Assembly (NCBI GenBank): GCA_965225955.1
Contig: CBDDBX010000001.1
Span: forward strand, 1-64,000
DNA from: CBDDBX01 sp965225955
GTDB taxonomy: Bacteria > Acidobacteriota > Aminicenantia > UBA2199
Length of the DNA stretch: 64,000 bases
Reading direction: 5' to 3'
Part shown: positions 17,778 to 25,196 of the stretch, in pieces
Layout: every line of letters starts with the position of its first letter
How positions within the stretch are numbered: the first letter of the stretch is position 1
Notes under the pieces: model-generated
The model's database searches: none
Seen by the model: the letters and a program-made list of their open reading frames with translations, nothing else
Told to the model about the DNA's origin: nothing
Program-made: the position numbers and the translations under genes

Positions 17778-18038
17778 TTATCTGTATTTATTAAGAAATT
17801 TTTGTAGTAAAACTGTAGTTGTTGTAAATCTCTTATGTTCAATATCCTTCTCTATAATCAGATGGGAGTTCATATATTTCAGATGGTTCTCTTCGAAATC
17901 AAAATAAAGATGGGTTACAGTTTTTACCTTTTTTAATAAGCCTTCAGGCAGTTCTTCGGCTCATGTAATCTGCTCCAGATCTATTATCTCCTGCTGATAC
18001 TATTCTTTTGCAAATATTGTTCTTTTTCCACCTTTCAT
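17778..18038 (-). pseudogene. Small protein gene inactivated by two nonsense codons
   Basis: An ATG at 18038 opens an 86-codon frame to TAA at 17778 that reads like real protein (AEELPEGLLKKVKTVTHLYF, then DFEENHLKYMNSHLIIEK and RFTTTTVLLQKFLNKYR) but has TAG at codon 13 (18000-18002) and TGA at codon 26 (17961-17963). Both are one C-to-T change from CAG and CGA. There is no frameshift, so the damage looks recent. I do not recognise the family. Recoding is unlikely, since two different stop codons would be needed. Confidence 0.6.
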
Positions 18039-18055
18039 ATTAAAAAAATACTCCA

Positions 18056-18085
18056 TTGACTTGAATAGTAAACTTTTCTACTATT
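18056..18085 (+). promoter_or_regulatory. Promoter with palindrome, upstream of the radical SAM gene
   Basis: TTGACT, 17 bases, TACTAT, 26 bases before the ATG. An exact inverted repeat AATAGTA-N8-TACTATT (18064-18085) spans the spacer and the -10 box and may be an operator. Confidence 0.55.
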
Positions 18086-18110
18086 AGCAGAGGTACGGAG
18101 GCTGTTAATT

Positions 18111-19451
18111 ATGGAGAATAGAAAACGATTCACCTGTAGCTGGGTATTTGATCTTCTGGTTGTACTTAGTGACGGAAAAGTTGTCTGTGGATGTGCAGAC
18201 CCTAATGGTGAGAGACCTCTGGGTAATATTAAGGAGCAGGAATTATACGATATATGGAACTCTGACAAAGTAAGAGAGATAAGACGTGGACTTAATAATG
18301 GATATAGTCCTTTCTGTGAGAAGTGCGGTATTAAGACATATATAGATGAAAATACGAAAATTGAAGAGAAGCCGGAGGTACTGGAAGTATTACCAAGGCT
18401 TTTCATTGAGCCAACAGTACTCTGCAATCTTTCATGTTATAAAGCTGTTTGTGGTGGAAATTCAGATATCGTCTCAACCAGAGACAAAGCGACTATGGGG
18501 TTGGAGGATTTCAGGAAAATAGTGGATGAAACCGGTAATAAACTTATAAGAGTTGATCTCTTTAACTATGGAGATCCTTTTGTGAACCCCGAAGCTGTTG
18601 ATATGGTTGAGTATCTTAAAGAAAAGTTTCCCCACATTTATCTGTATATCAGCACTAACGGTCTTATGCTGAATGAACATAAGATTGAGAGGCTTGTAAA
18701 AGCAGGAGTGGATGAGATAACTTTTTCACTGGATGGTGCTGATCAGGAGACTTATGAGAAATACAGATGTGGTGGGGATTTCAATAAAGCAGTTGATCTT
18801 CTGGCATATCTTGTAAAAAAAAGAGATGAGAATGGAAGGGAAGTTCCCTTCATTAACTGGAGATACATAATTTTTAAATGGAATGAGTCCGGTGCACAGA
18901 TGAAAAAAGCTGTAAAACTTGCAGACAGAATTGGAGTGGACAGGTTCACCTGGGAGATTACTGATCATCCTGAAGATGCTAAATCTGATTTGTACCAGCC
19001 CGAAACTGAAAGCTGGAGAGAGATATATTATGAGATCTGGGATACCAGTCAGATTGGTAATGCTATTAAAAGTAGAAGATTTACAGCGGATATCAAATTA
19101 CCTACCAGAAAATATACAATGAAAGCAGGTGAAAGTGGTTCTGTTAAGGTGAAAGTAAAGAACAGGGGAGGAGCCTTATGGCTTAAAGCCACAAGTTCCG
19201 GCAGACGCTGGGTAAGATTGGGTGCTCAACTACATGACTCTGAAGGAAACATGTTGAACCTTAACTATGCGAGAGCATTTCTGAACAGCGATATACAGGG
19301 GAAAAAGAAAGATAAGATAGTTATCGAATTACCTGCACTTGAGAAACCAGGTGAGTATCTTCTGAAGTTTGACATGGTTTCTGAAGGGAATGACTGGTTT
19401 GAAAATGGAGGATCACCTGTAAAGTGGATGCAGCTTACTGTATCTGAATAG
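18111..19451 (+). CDS. Radical SAM protein with N-terminal SPASM-like cysteines and C-terminal Ig-like domain
   Basis: 446 aa. Residues about 1-90 carry CSW, CGCADPNGERPLGNI, ELYDIWNS and FCEKCG, a SPASM/twitch-like iron-sulfur segment that is usually C-terminal. A radical SAM barrel follows: FIEPTVLCNLSCYKAVCGG, then RVDLFNYGDPFVNP and ITFSLDGADQETYEKYRCGG. The cluster motif reads C-x3-C-x4-C, not the canonical C-x3-C-x2-C. Residues about 340-446 form a beta-sandwich (VKVKVKNRGG, RLGAQLHDSEGNMLN, GEYLLKFDMVSEGNDWF) like domains seen on glycan-related enzymes. No peptide substrate gene is adjacent. Function unknown; envelope or glycan modification is possible. Confidence 0.7.
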   Translation: MENRKRFTCSWVFDLLVVLSDGKVVCGCADPNGERPLGNIKEQELYDIWNSDKVREIRRGLNNGYSPFCEKCGIKTYIDENTKIEEKPEVLEVLPRLFIEPTVLCNLSCYKAVCGGNSDIVSTRDKATMGLEDFRKIVDETGNKLIRVDLFNYGDPFVNPEAVDMVEYLKEKFPHIYLYISTNGLMLNEHKIERLVKAGVDEITFSLDGADQETYEKYRCGGDFNKAVDLLAYLVKKRDENGREVPFINWRYIIFKWNESGAQMKKAVKLADRIGVDRFTWEITDHPEDAKSDLYQPETESWREIYYEIWDTSQIGNAIKSRRFTADIKLPTRKYTMKAGESGSVKVKVKNRGGALWLKATSSGRRWVRLGAQLHDSEGNMLNLNYARAFLNSDIQGKKKDKIVIELPALEKPGEYLLKFDMVSEGNDWFENGGSPVKWMQLTVSE

Positions 19452-19570
19452 AAGAGGTGCCTTTATAAAATCGATCCATTATAAAGTACGGGAACCCTGT
19501 ATTCATATTGATATAAATCTTTATGTATGCTATTTTTACCTCACAAGAGGGTTTGGCTAAGGAGAAAGTG

Positions 19571-19903
19571 ATGAGTGATTTTGAGTATGAGGCTATAGAA
19601 ATCGTAGGTATAGCAGAAGACGATATTGAAAAAGACAGTAGTGAAGCGATATACAGAATTCCTTTTAAACTCAATAAAACACCTCACAGCTTATGGGAAA
19701 TCCTTCTTAACAGAAGATGGGAAGAAAATTCAGAAAATACTCTGTACTGTGAAAATAAGAGAATCATTGTAGAAAACCCCGATATAAATAACCTTGAAGA
19801 TATTGGCAGAGAATCTCTGGAGCCTGTTATAAATAAAACAAATCAGGATTTTAAGCAGCTTATTGCTAATACAAAAGTAAAAACCAACGCTATATTCAAA
19901 TAG
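19571..19903 (+). CDS. Hypothetical protein, 110 aa
   Basis: Start at 19571 (MSDFEYEAIEIVGIAEDD) is chosen because AAGGAG lies 8 bases upstream; the earlier ATG at 19523 has no ribosome site. Acidic, soluble, no signal peptide, TM helix or cysteine motif except a single Cys. IYRIPFKLNKTPHSLWEILL suggests a small alpha/beta fold. I do not recognise a family. It precedes the Hpt-receiver gene by 84 bases and may be co-transcribed with it. Confidence 0.6.
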   Translation: MSDFEYEAIEIVGIAEDDIEKDSSEAIYRIPFKLNKTPHSLWEILLNRRWEENSENTLYCENKRIIVENPDINNLEDIGRESLEPVINKTNQDFKQLIANTKVKTNAIFK

Positions 19904-19987
19904 ATTTTCGGGAACTTTATAATTTCAGCACTTAATAAGTAGAAATAGTCCAGAAACTATTGCATCACTAGATAGATAGGAGAACAG

Positions 19988-20845
19988 ATGGCTATTAATA
20001 CTTTAACCAATGATGAGGCCAGAGTCTTACTTGCAGAGTTTATTCTGGAAACTGATGAAATTATTGAGTATGTAGAGAGCGATTTAATAGAATTTGAGAA
20101 GAATGGTGACAAAGATTTTCTGAATAGAATTTTCAGAGCTTTCTATACAGTTAAGAGAAATGCAGAATTTCTGAATCAGAAGAGCATTGTTGAGCTGGTT
20201 CATTTATGTGAAGAGTTGCTGGGGCGTTTGAGAGATGGAGTTCTTGAACTTGATAAGAAGATGATTTCTGCTCTGCTGGAAGCTAAAGATGAACTGGGGA
20301 TTATGATTAAAGCTCTTGATGAAAGCCGGACTCCCGACAGGGCTTCGGAAGATACCATTGGAAAACTTGGAGAAGTTCTTGGGCTCAGCAGGGAAGATAG
20401 CTCTTTACAGGAAAAAGTCCATAATGAGAATGGAAGAAGAAAGAGGTTTCTTGTTGTAGAGGATGATTTTATATCCAGAAGCATTCTTAATACCTTTCTT
20501 GCACAGTATGCTCTTATAGATGTTGCTGTAAGTGGTGAAGAGGCAGTTGATATTTTCAGAAGGACTATGGATGGTACAATTGACTGGAGATATGACCTTA
20601 TCTGTATGGATATAGTTATGCCTCAGCTTAATGGACTCGAAGCTACACGTAGAATAAGAGAGCTGGAAAAAGAGAATAATGTCGACTGTATTAATGAAAC
20701 AACTATTATAATGGTTTCCGGTATGAATGACCCCAGAACGGTAATAAAAAGCCTGTACCGTAATGGCGCCAATGCATTTATAACAAAACCGATAGATCTT
20801 AAGAAACTACAGAAAGAGCTTAAAATATATAAACTTATAGTTTAG
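19988..20845 (+). CDS. Hpt-like domain fused to response-regulator receiver domain
   Basis: 285 aa with AGGAG before the ATG. Residues about 5-110 have the four-helix Hpt pattern of CheA P1, but the phosphorylation site reads FRAFYTVKRNAEFL: Tyr stands where FH-T-KG normally has His, and Gly is also replaced. Residues about 150-285 are a receiver domain with the acidic pair VVEDD, phospho-acceptor Asp in LICMDIVMPQLNG, Ser in MVSGM and Lys in FITKPID, all intact. So the receiver can probably be phosphorylated, while the Hpt domain cannot relay and may serve for docking. No kinase is adjacent on this strand; a hybrid kinase lies at 25197. Confidence 0.8.
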   Translation: MAINTLTNDEARVLLAEFILETDEIIEYVESDLIEFEKNGDKDFLNRIFRAFYTVKRNAEFLNQKSIVELVHLCEELLGRLRDGVLELDKKMISALLEAKDELGIMIKALDESRTPDRASEDTIGKLGEVLGLSREDSSLQEKVHNENGRRKRFLVVEDDFISRSILNTFLAQYALIDVAVSGEEAVDIFRRTMDGTIDWRYDLICMDIVMPQLNGLEATRRIRELEKENNVDCINETTIIMVSGMNDPRTVIKSLYRNGANAFITKPIDLKKLQKELKIYKLIV

Positions 20846-20857
20846 TTGTATATCTTT

Positions 20858-21250
20858 TTAAATCTCTTTCATTGATGGCTTTATATCAATAAGAGGGGTT
20901 TTGTTAAGGCAATCCAGGCCTTTTACTGTAATGGTATTCTCTGTAAGATCTTCAATGAAAAGCTCTGAAACACCGATAGGATTGGGACGATTAGGAGATC
21001 TCAGGGCAAAGACTCCTTTATGTTCACCGGAATTTTTTGATGTCTGCATCATAAGATTTCTGTCCACTCCATCAAACCAGTAGATTATTACTATTTTCTG
21101 CCCCTGTTTCAGGCCGGTTATTCCTTCTGCATACTCTTTATCTATAACCAGTCTGCAAACCGGCCCGTTCAGGTCTATATTCCGTGGGCAATCTTTTATA
21201 TTTTTATAAGGAGTTTCAATATATCCTATGGATTTTAGTGTTTTACTCAT
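20858..21250 (-). CDS. trmO: tRNA (N6-threonylcarbamoyladenosine(37)-N6)-methyltransferase, TrmO/TsaA family
   Basis: 130 aa from ATG at 21250, which has GGAGG 6 bases upstream; a longer frame lacks a ribosome site and overlaps the divergent leader. Begins KSIGYIETPYK and contains RSPNRPNPIG, the SAM-binding signature of TrmO/TsaA, and ends TPLIDIKPSMKE. TrmO methylates t6A37 in some threonine tRNAs. It is short, equal to the single beta-barrel core without the C-terminal extension of E. coli TrmO. Ends 12 bases from the convergent receiver gene. Confidence 0.85.
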   Translation of the reverse strand: MSKTLKSIGYIETPYKNIKDCPRNIDLNGPVCRLVIDKEYAEGITGLKQGQKIVIIYWFDGVDRNLMMQTSKNSGEHKGVFALRSPNRPNPIGVSELFIEDLTENTITVKGLDCLNKTPLIDIKPSMKEI

Positions 21251-21380
21251 ATTAACCTCCATTTTCATTGATATAGTAACTAAGTACCTGTTTAAAATCA
21301 AATTACCGGAGTCTGTATGTAGTGAACCTAAACTATATGCTTTCGTAATATTGATTGTTGAATCTGTAAAGGAGAGTGGA

Positions 21381-21923
21381 ATGTTAAAATTAATATGTTC
21401 AGGAGTATTGCTGTTTACTGTTCTGGCAGGACTTAAGGGAGCTGGAAACTCCATATTGGAGGATATTGAAAAGCTGGAGCGGTTTATTGAAGTGAATCCT
21501 GTAAAAAAAGTAGATGAGAAGTACAGGAACTTTCTGACGCAATATGGAATTGATACTTTAGCAGTGAATCTGAAGGATGGTGTTTTCAGAGGGGAATCTG
21601 TTTATGATAATTTTAAATACAGACACGTTGTTGAGATAAAAGTAAAAAGAGGGAAAATAGTATCTGTTACTTACGATGAATTAAAGAGAAGCGGTAAGGG
21701 TAAAACCACAGACAGAGAATACTGTATGAAGATGAAAAAAGGATCTGGTGCTTCTCCGGCAGATGTATATCCCTTATATGCGAAAATGCTGGTTGATAGA
21801 GGGGATCTGAACAAGGTAGATGCTGTTTCAGGTGCTACATATTCTCTATACAGATTTCGTATAGCAGCTATAAGGGCATTTTTAAAAGCCAGGGTGGGTA
21901 AAAAAAATCTGTCTGAAAAGTAA
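21381..21923 (+). CDS. Exported FMN-binding domain protein
   Basis: 180 aa; ATG at 21381 after AAGGAG, opening the signal peptide MLKLICSGVLLFTVLAGLKG. The C-terminal region has DAVSGATYS, the D-x2-S-G-A-T-x-S signature where ApbE attaches FMN covalently to Thr. Such FMN_bind proteins act in periplasmic electron transfer. ELKRSGKGKTTDREYCMKM carries the only mature Cys. Neighbours (TrmO divergent, zinc ribbon downstream) are not redox partners, so its electron donor is not in sight. Confidence 0.75.
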   Translation: MLKLICSGVLLFTVLAGLKGAGNSILEDIEKLERFIEVNPVKKVDEKYRNFLTQYGIDTLAVNLKDGVFRGESVYDNFKYRHVVEIKVKRGKIVSVTYDELKRSGKGKTTDREYCMKMKKGSGASPADVYPLYAKMLVDRGDLNKVDAVSGATYSLYRFRIAAIRAFLKARVGKKNLSEK

Positions 21924-21994
21924 AAGTTATCCATTTTTTTGAACAGTATGCTATATTATTTACATCGAGGTTCGGTGTATTTAAGGAGAGTAGT

Positions 21995-22231
21995 ATGAAT
22001 GGGAAGGAAGAACTTGAAAAATCCCGCTGTGCCAAATGCAGCAGCCAGACTGTCTGTTATGGATATATGGGATCAGGGGGCAGTGTTTTTGTACCTTCGG
22101 GGGTATTTACGGTTAACGGATATCGTCTGAGATCATTTGTTTGTCTCAATTGCGGTTTTGTCGAAAGTTATGTTCCAAAGTATAAGCTGGAAAAACTTAA
22201 AGAAAAGCTGGAAGACGCCTACGAAGATTGA
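21995..22231 (+). CDS. Small zinc-ribbon protein
   Basis: 78 aa with GGAGAG before the ATG. CAKC near the N-terminus and CLNCGF about 40 residues later form a CxxC...CxxC zinc ribbon with a beta hairpin between (SGVFTVNGYRLRSFVCL), then a basic helix KYKLEKLKEKLEDA. It resembles small bacterial zinc ribbons of unknown role that may bind nucleic acid or protein. A terminator follows within 6 bases. Confidence 0.65.
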   Translation: MNGKEELEKSRCAKCSSQTVCYGYMGSGGSVFVPSGVFTVNGYRLRSFVCLNCGFVESYVPKYKLEKLKEKLEDAYED

Positions 22232-22236
22232 GAAAC

Positions 22237-22262
22237 GGGCAGTTTTGAACTGCCCTTTATTT
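22237..22262 (+). terminator. Rho-independent terminator
   Basis: GGGCAGTT-TTG-AACTGCCC then TTTATTT, between the convergent zinc-ribbon and GlmS-like genes. Mainly serves the plus strand. Confidence 0.8.
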
Positions 22263-22264
22263 AA

Positions 22265-24784
22265 TTAGTCTACTGTAATCGATTTACTTACATTTTTAGG
22301 AACATCAGGATGTACTCCGTGCTGTTCCACCTTATTTCTGTTAAGATACTTCATCTTTGATACAGACATTTTGAGAGCCAGGATCTGAAGTATTACGGCA
22401 GCCTGAAAAACAAAAATATTGCGATCACCAGTGAAAGGAATTTCAATATATTTTGAAAAATAGTTTTCGTTATTCGCAGGTTTACCTTCAACAGCTTTTT
22501 TGAGCTCTTTATCTTTTTCAGCAATAAGAATAATGTCAGCCCCTCTTATTTTATGAGTATGTATCTGAGTTATTGTAATTCTTTTGTCTCTCTCATTGGG
22601 AGGGCAGATAAATACCAGAGGATAGTTGGAAAAATGGTTCTCAATATCTACTTTCTTTCGGTAAATATCTAAAATATCCTTCAGAGCGTCATTACTGCAT
22701 ATTATCTCTTCATCTTCTATTGTTTTTAATCTGAAATTCTTAACCAGTCCAAGATACTCCTGCATTGAAAACTTCTTACCGGAATTTATTACCTCTTCAA
22801 TTGCCTCAAATATTGATAACTGAAGAGCTTCCATATCCTGAAATGAGAAGAGGGTGTTTTTACCAAGAATTGTATTGGGACCGTGTTTAAATTCAGCGGA
22901 GTCGTAGCCTTCTGTATGATTGAGCACAACTTCCCTGACTTTAAGAGCACCTTCTTTTGACAGCCCTTTAAGAGATGTTCCCAGAATATGGATACTTGGT
23001 TTGTGGAACAGTTTCAGTGCTACTTCAGCTATACCACTCTCTTCATTGTTCAGGGTGAAATTAAGATAGTATCTTATCTTTTCAAGCATTTTACATGTAA
23101 TAACTTCATTATTTTTGATCTCTGATGCAATGATATAGAGTAGAGCCAGCTGACTGGTAAAAGACTTGGTGGCAGCGACAGCTATTTCAGGACCACACAT
23201 AACAGGAAGATAGAAACTGGATTTTTCCTGCGGCAGAGTGGAGTTCTCATTATTCACAATGGATATAAGAGGGAAGTCATTGCCACATTTCTCTTTAAGT
23301 TCGTTATATATATCAACCAGATCCTTTGTTTCACCTGACTGGGATATTCCTATTACCATATCTTTTGATGATACTGAATTTATATACTGTGATCTGAAGG
23401 TCCCCGGATTTGCAGGTATAATCGAAATGTCTGAGAGATTGTTAAAGAAATAGCTACCCAGCATAGCTGCATGACATGAGGTACCGGAAGCCACTGCAAA
23501 GATTCTGCCTCCATCTTCAGAGGTCTTTTTAATCTGATTTGCAAGGCTGTTTTTAAACCGGATAATCATTCGCTTCTTTTTCCAGAGAAGCATTCTGTCA
23601 AGTATATACAGGTTACGACTGTACTTTTCATCTATTTCAAGAAGTTCTTCAAGAAGTGCAGCATCTTCAGAAACAAAACCTACTGATACCAGATCCTCTT
23701 CTCCGAGAATATTAAGAGTTCTGAATCTGTCTGAAACCTTACAGAATGTTTCAGATTCTACAACTTTCGTATACTCTTTTTTCAGGCTCTTCTTATCAAA
23801 AACATCGTATAGTTTAAGAAGTGAGTAGAGGATATTTCTGCAACTATCAAGATCTTCTTCAAAAACACCAAAAGGAACCAGCTCTTCCTCTTTGTTAAAG
23901 TAGTATTTGATTATATTATCAAGATTCGATGCAGATGTATGTATCTCCTGTTCCATAAAGTAGTGGTATTTAGGAGCAAGGGATATGTCTGAAATATTGA
24001 GTCTGGATTTGGTAAGGTCCGGTATCCAGGCTCTCTCTTCTTTAAGGGAGAAAACTTCCCATCTGTTATCTGTAAAGTATAAGCCTTCTCCTTCTGAAAG
24101 AGGAATAAGAAATCTTGTTTTGGAAAGAACAGAAGTCAGATCTGAGCTTACAACAATGAAATCACCGTTTTCATCACTGCCTTTGCCTGCATAAAGTGAG
24201 GAGCCGGATTTAATTGCAAATACTCCTTCTATATCTGTAACAGTAATGCAGGCGGCATAACTGCCCTCAGCTATGGTTTCAGCTTTTCTGATTGCCTTTG
24301 TGAAGGCCTTTATTCTCTCTGATTCATCTAAGGAATCAAATTCAGGGAGATATCTGTGGTAATAGTGTTCTACCAGATGAACAAGCATTTCACCATCATT
24401 ATCTGAGGCTGGTTTGTGACCTTCAGAGATCAGAAACTCTTTCAGGGAATCGGTATTTGATATATTGCCGTTATGTGCACCCAGAACCTCGATTTTACAT
24501 TTTACTGTATGAGGTTGTGCATTTTCATCAGTAACAGCTCCATATGTTGCCCATCTTACCTGACCAATGAATTTACGGCCGGACATTTTATCCATTTCAA
24601 GCTCTTCTGTTACCTTTGAGGGAGCTCCGACTTTTTTTTTGAGAATATAACTTCTATCCTGTTTTATGAACATTCCACCAGTTGAATCATAACCGCGATA
24701 TTCAAGTTTTTTCAGAAGATCTGAGCCGGTTTTGCCCAGATTACTATTATTTTTTTTATATACTATTGATACTACGCCGCACAT
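22265..24784 (-). CDS. glmS: Enlarged glutamine-fructose-6-phosphate aminotransferase (GlmS-like)
   Basis: 839 aa; start at 24784 makes MCGVVSIVYK, putting the catalytic Cys second, with GGAGGAAAT upstream. Glutaminase domain (1-240): RWATYG, HNGNISN and SDNDGEMLVH. Isomerase half: VASGTSCHAAMLGSYF, GISQSGETKDLVDIY, GPEIAVAATKSFTSQLA, EGALKVREV, EFKHGPNTI and a C-terminal HPDVPKNVSKSITVD. Makes glucosamine-6-phosphate for peptidoglycan and LPS. Usual length is about 600; here about 130 residues are inserted between the halves (about 285-420) and about 140 within the last SIS region (about 640-780). All catalytic motifs are kept, so it should be active, but the insertions may alter regulation. 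Confidence 0.85.
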   Translation of the reverse strand: MCGVVSIVYKKNNSNLGKTGSDLLKKLEYRGYDSTGGMFIKQDRSYILKKKVGAPSKVTEELEMDKMSGRKFIGQVRWATYGAVTDENAQPHTVKCKIEVLGAHNGNISNTDSLKEFLISEGHKPASDNDGEMLVHLVEHYYHRYLPEFDSLDESERIKAFTKAIRKAETIAEGSYAACITVTDIEGVFAIKSGSSLYAGKGSDENGDFIVVSSDLTSVLSKTRFLIPLSEGEGLYFTDNRWEVFSLKEERAWIPDLTKSRLNISDISLAPKYHYFMEQEIHTSASNLDNIIKYYFNKEEELVPFGVFEEDLDSCRNILYSLLKLYDVFDKKSLKKEYTKVVESETFCKVSDRFRTLNILGEEDLVSVGFVSEDAALLEELLEIDEKYSRNLYILDRMLLWKKKRMIIRFKNSLANQIKKTSEDGGRIFAVASGTSCHAAMLGSYFFNNLSDISIIPANPGTFRSQYINSVSSKDMVIGISQSGETKDLVDIYNELKEKCGNDFPLISIVNNENSTLPQEKSSFYLPVMCGPEIAVAATKSFTSQLALLYIIASEIKNNEVITCKMLEKIRYYLNFTLNNEESGIAEVALKLFHKPSIHILGTSLKGLSKEGALKVREVVLNHTEGYDSAEFKHGPNTILGKNTLFSFQDMEALQLSIFEAIEEVINSGKKFSMQEYLGLVKNFRLKTIEDEEIICSNDALKDILDIYRKKVDIENHFSNYPLVFICPPNERDKRITITQIHTHKIRGADIILIAEKDKELKKAVEGKPANNENYFSKYIEIPFTGDRNIFVFQAAVILQILALKMSVSKMKYLNRNKVEQHGVHPDVPKNVSKSITVD

Positions 24785-25196
24785 ATTTCCTCCATTAAGG
24801 TGTGAATGAAAATTAACAGATATACCAATATTTTGCAATAGAGGGTAAACTTCGCTATGTCATATTTGATTGATATCTGTTAATGTACATAATACTTTAA
24901 ATAAGGCGGTTAACACATACACAGACAAACACCCGCCTTCACATGAAATCAGATCATATAATAGATTCCTTCTGCTGTATTTTAGCTTAATCTTAATGAG
25001 ATCACAGTTAGTACAGTGAGCTACTGTGGCTGGTAGGGAAGCATAGTAACTTTTATCAGTTTCCATCTCTTAATAATGATATTTAAGTATTGTCCGTGAC
25101 AGCCCGGTGTGGGGTTATGATGGTCCGTGTTGAGGGCTGGTATTAAGATTACAACAGTATTGAGACAGATTCAGTTTTATTATATTTCCACTTGCA
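24785..25196. other. Intergenic, no gene recognised; short repeat
   Basis: About 410 bases between two minus-strand genes. AAGGCGG (24903-24909) and CCGCCTT (24933-24939) flank ACACATACACAGACAAACAC, which resembles the CACAnACAGACA repeats seen in other gaps. GTCCGTG occurs twice near 25090-25130. A 68-codon frame here has no ribosome site and was rejected. Confidence 0.5.

Noticed and set aside
17778..18038. Selenocysteine or pyrrolysine decoding of the TGA/TAG codons
   Set aside because: It would require both systems in one 86-codon gene; no SECIS-like hairpin or partner genes are visible. A pseudogene is simpler.
24860..25066. 68-codon minus-strand frame with four cysteines
   Set aside because: No ribosome site, Cys spacing fits no known finger, and it overlaps a repeat-like AC-rich segment.
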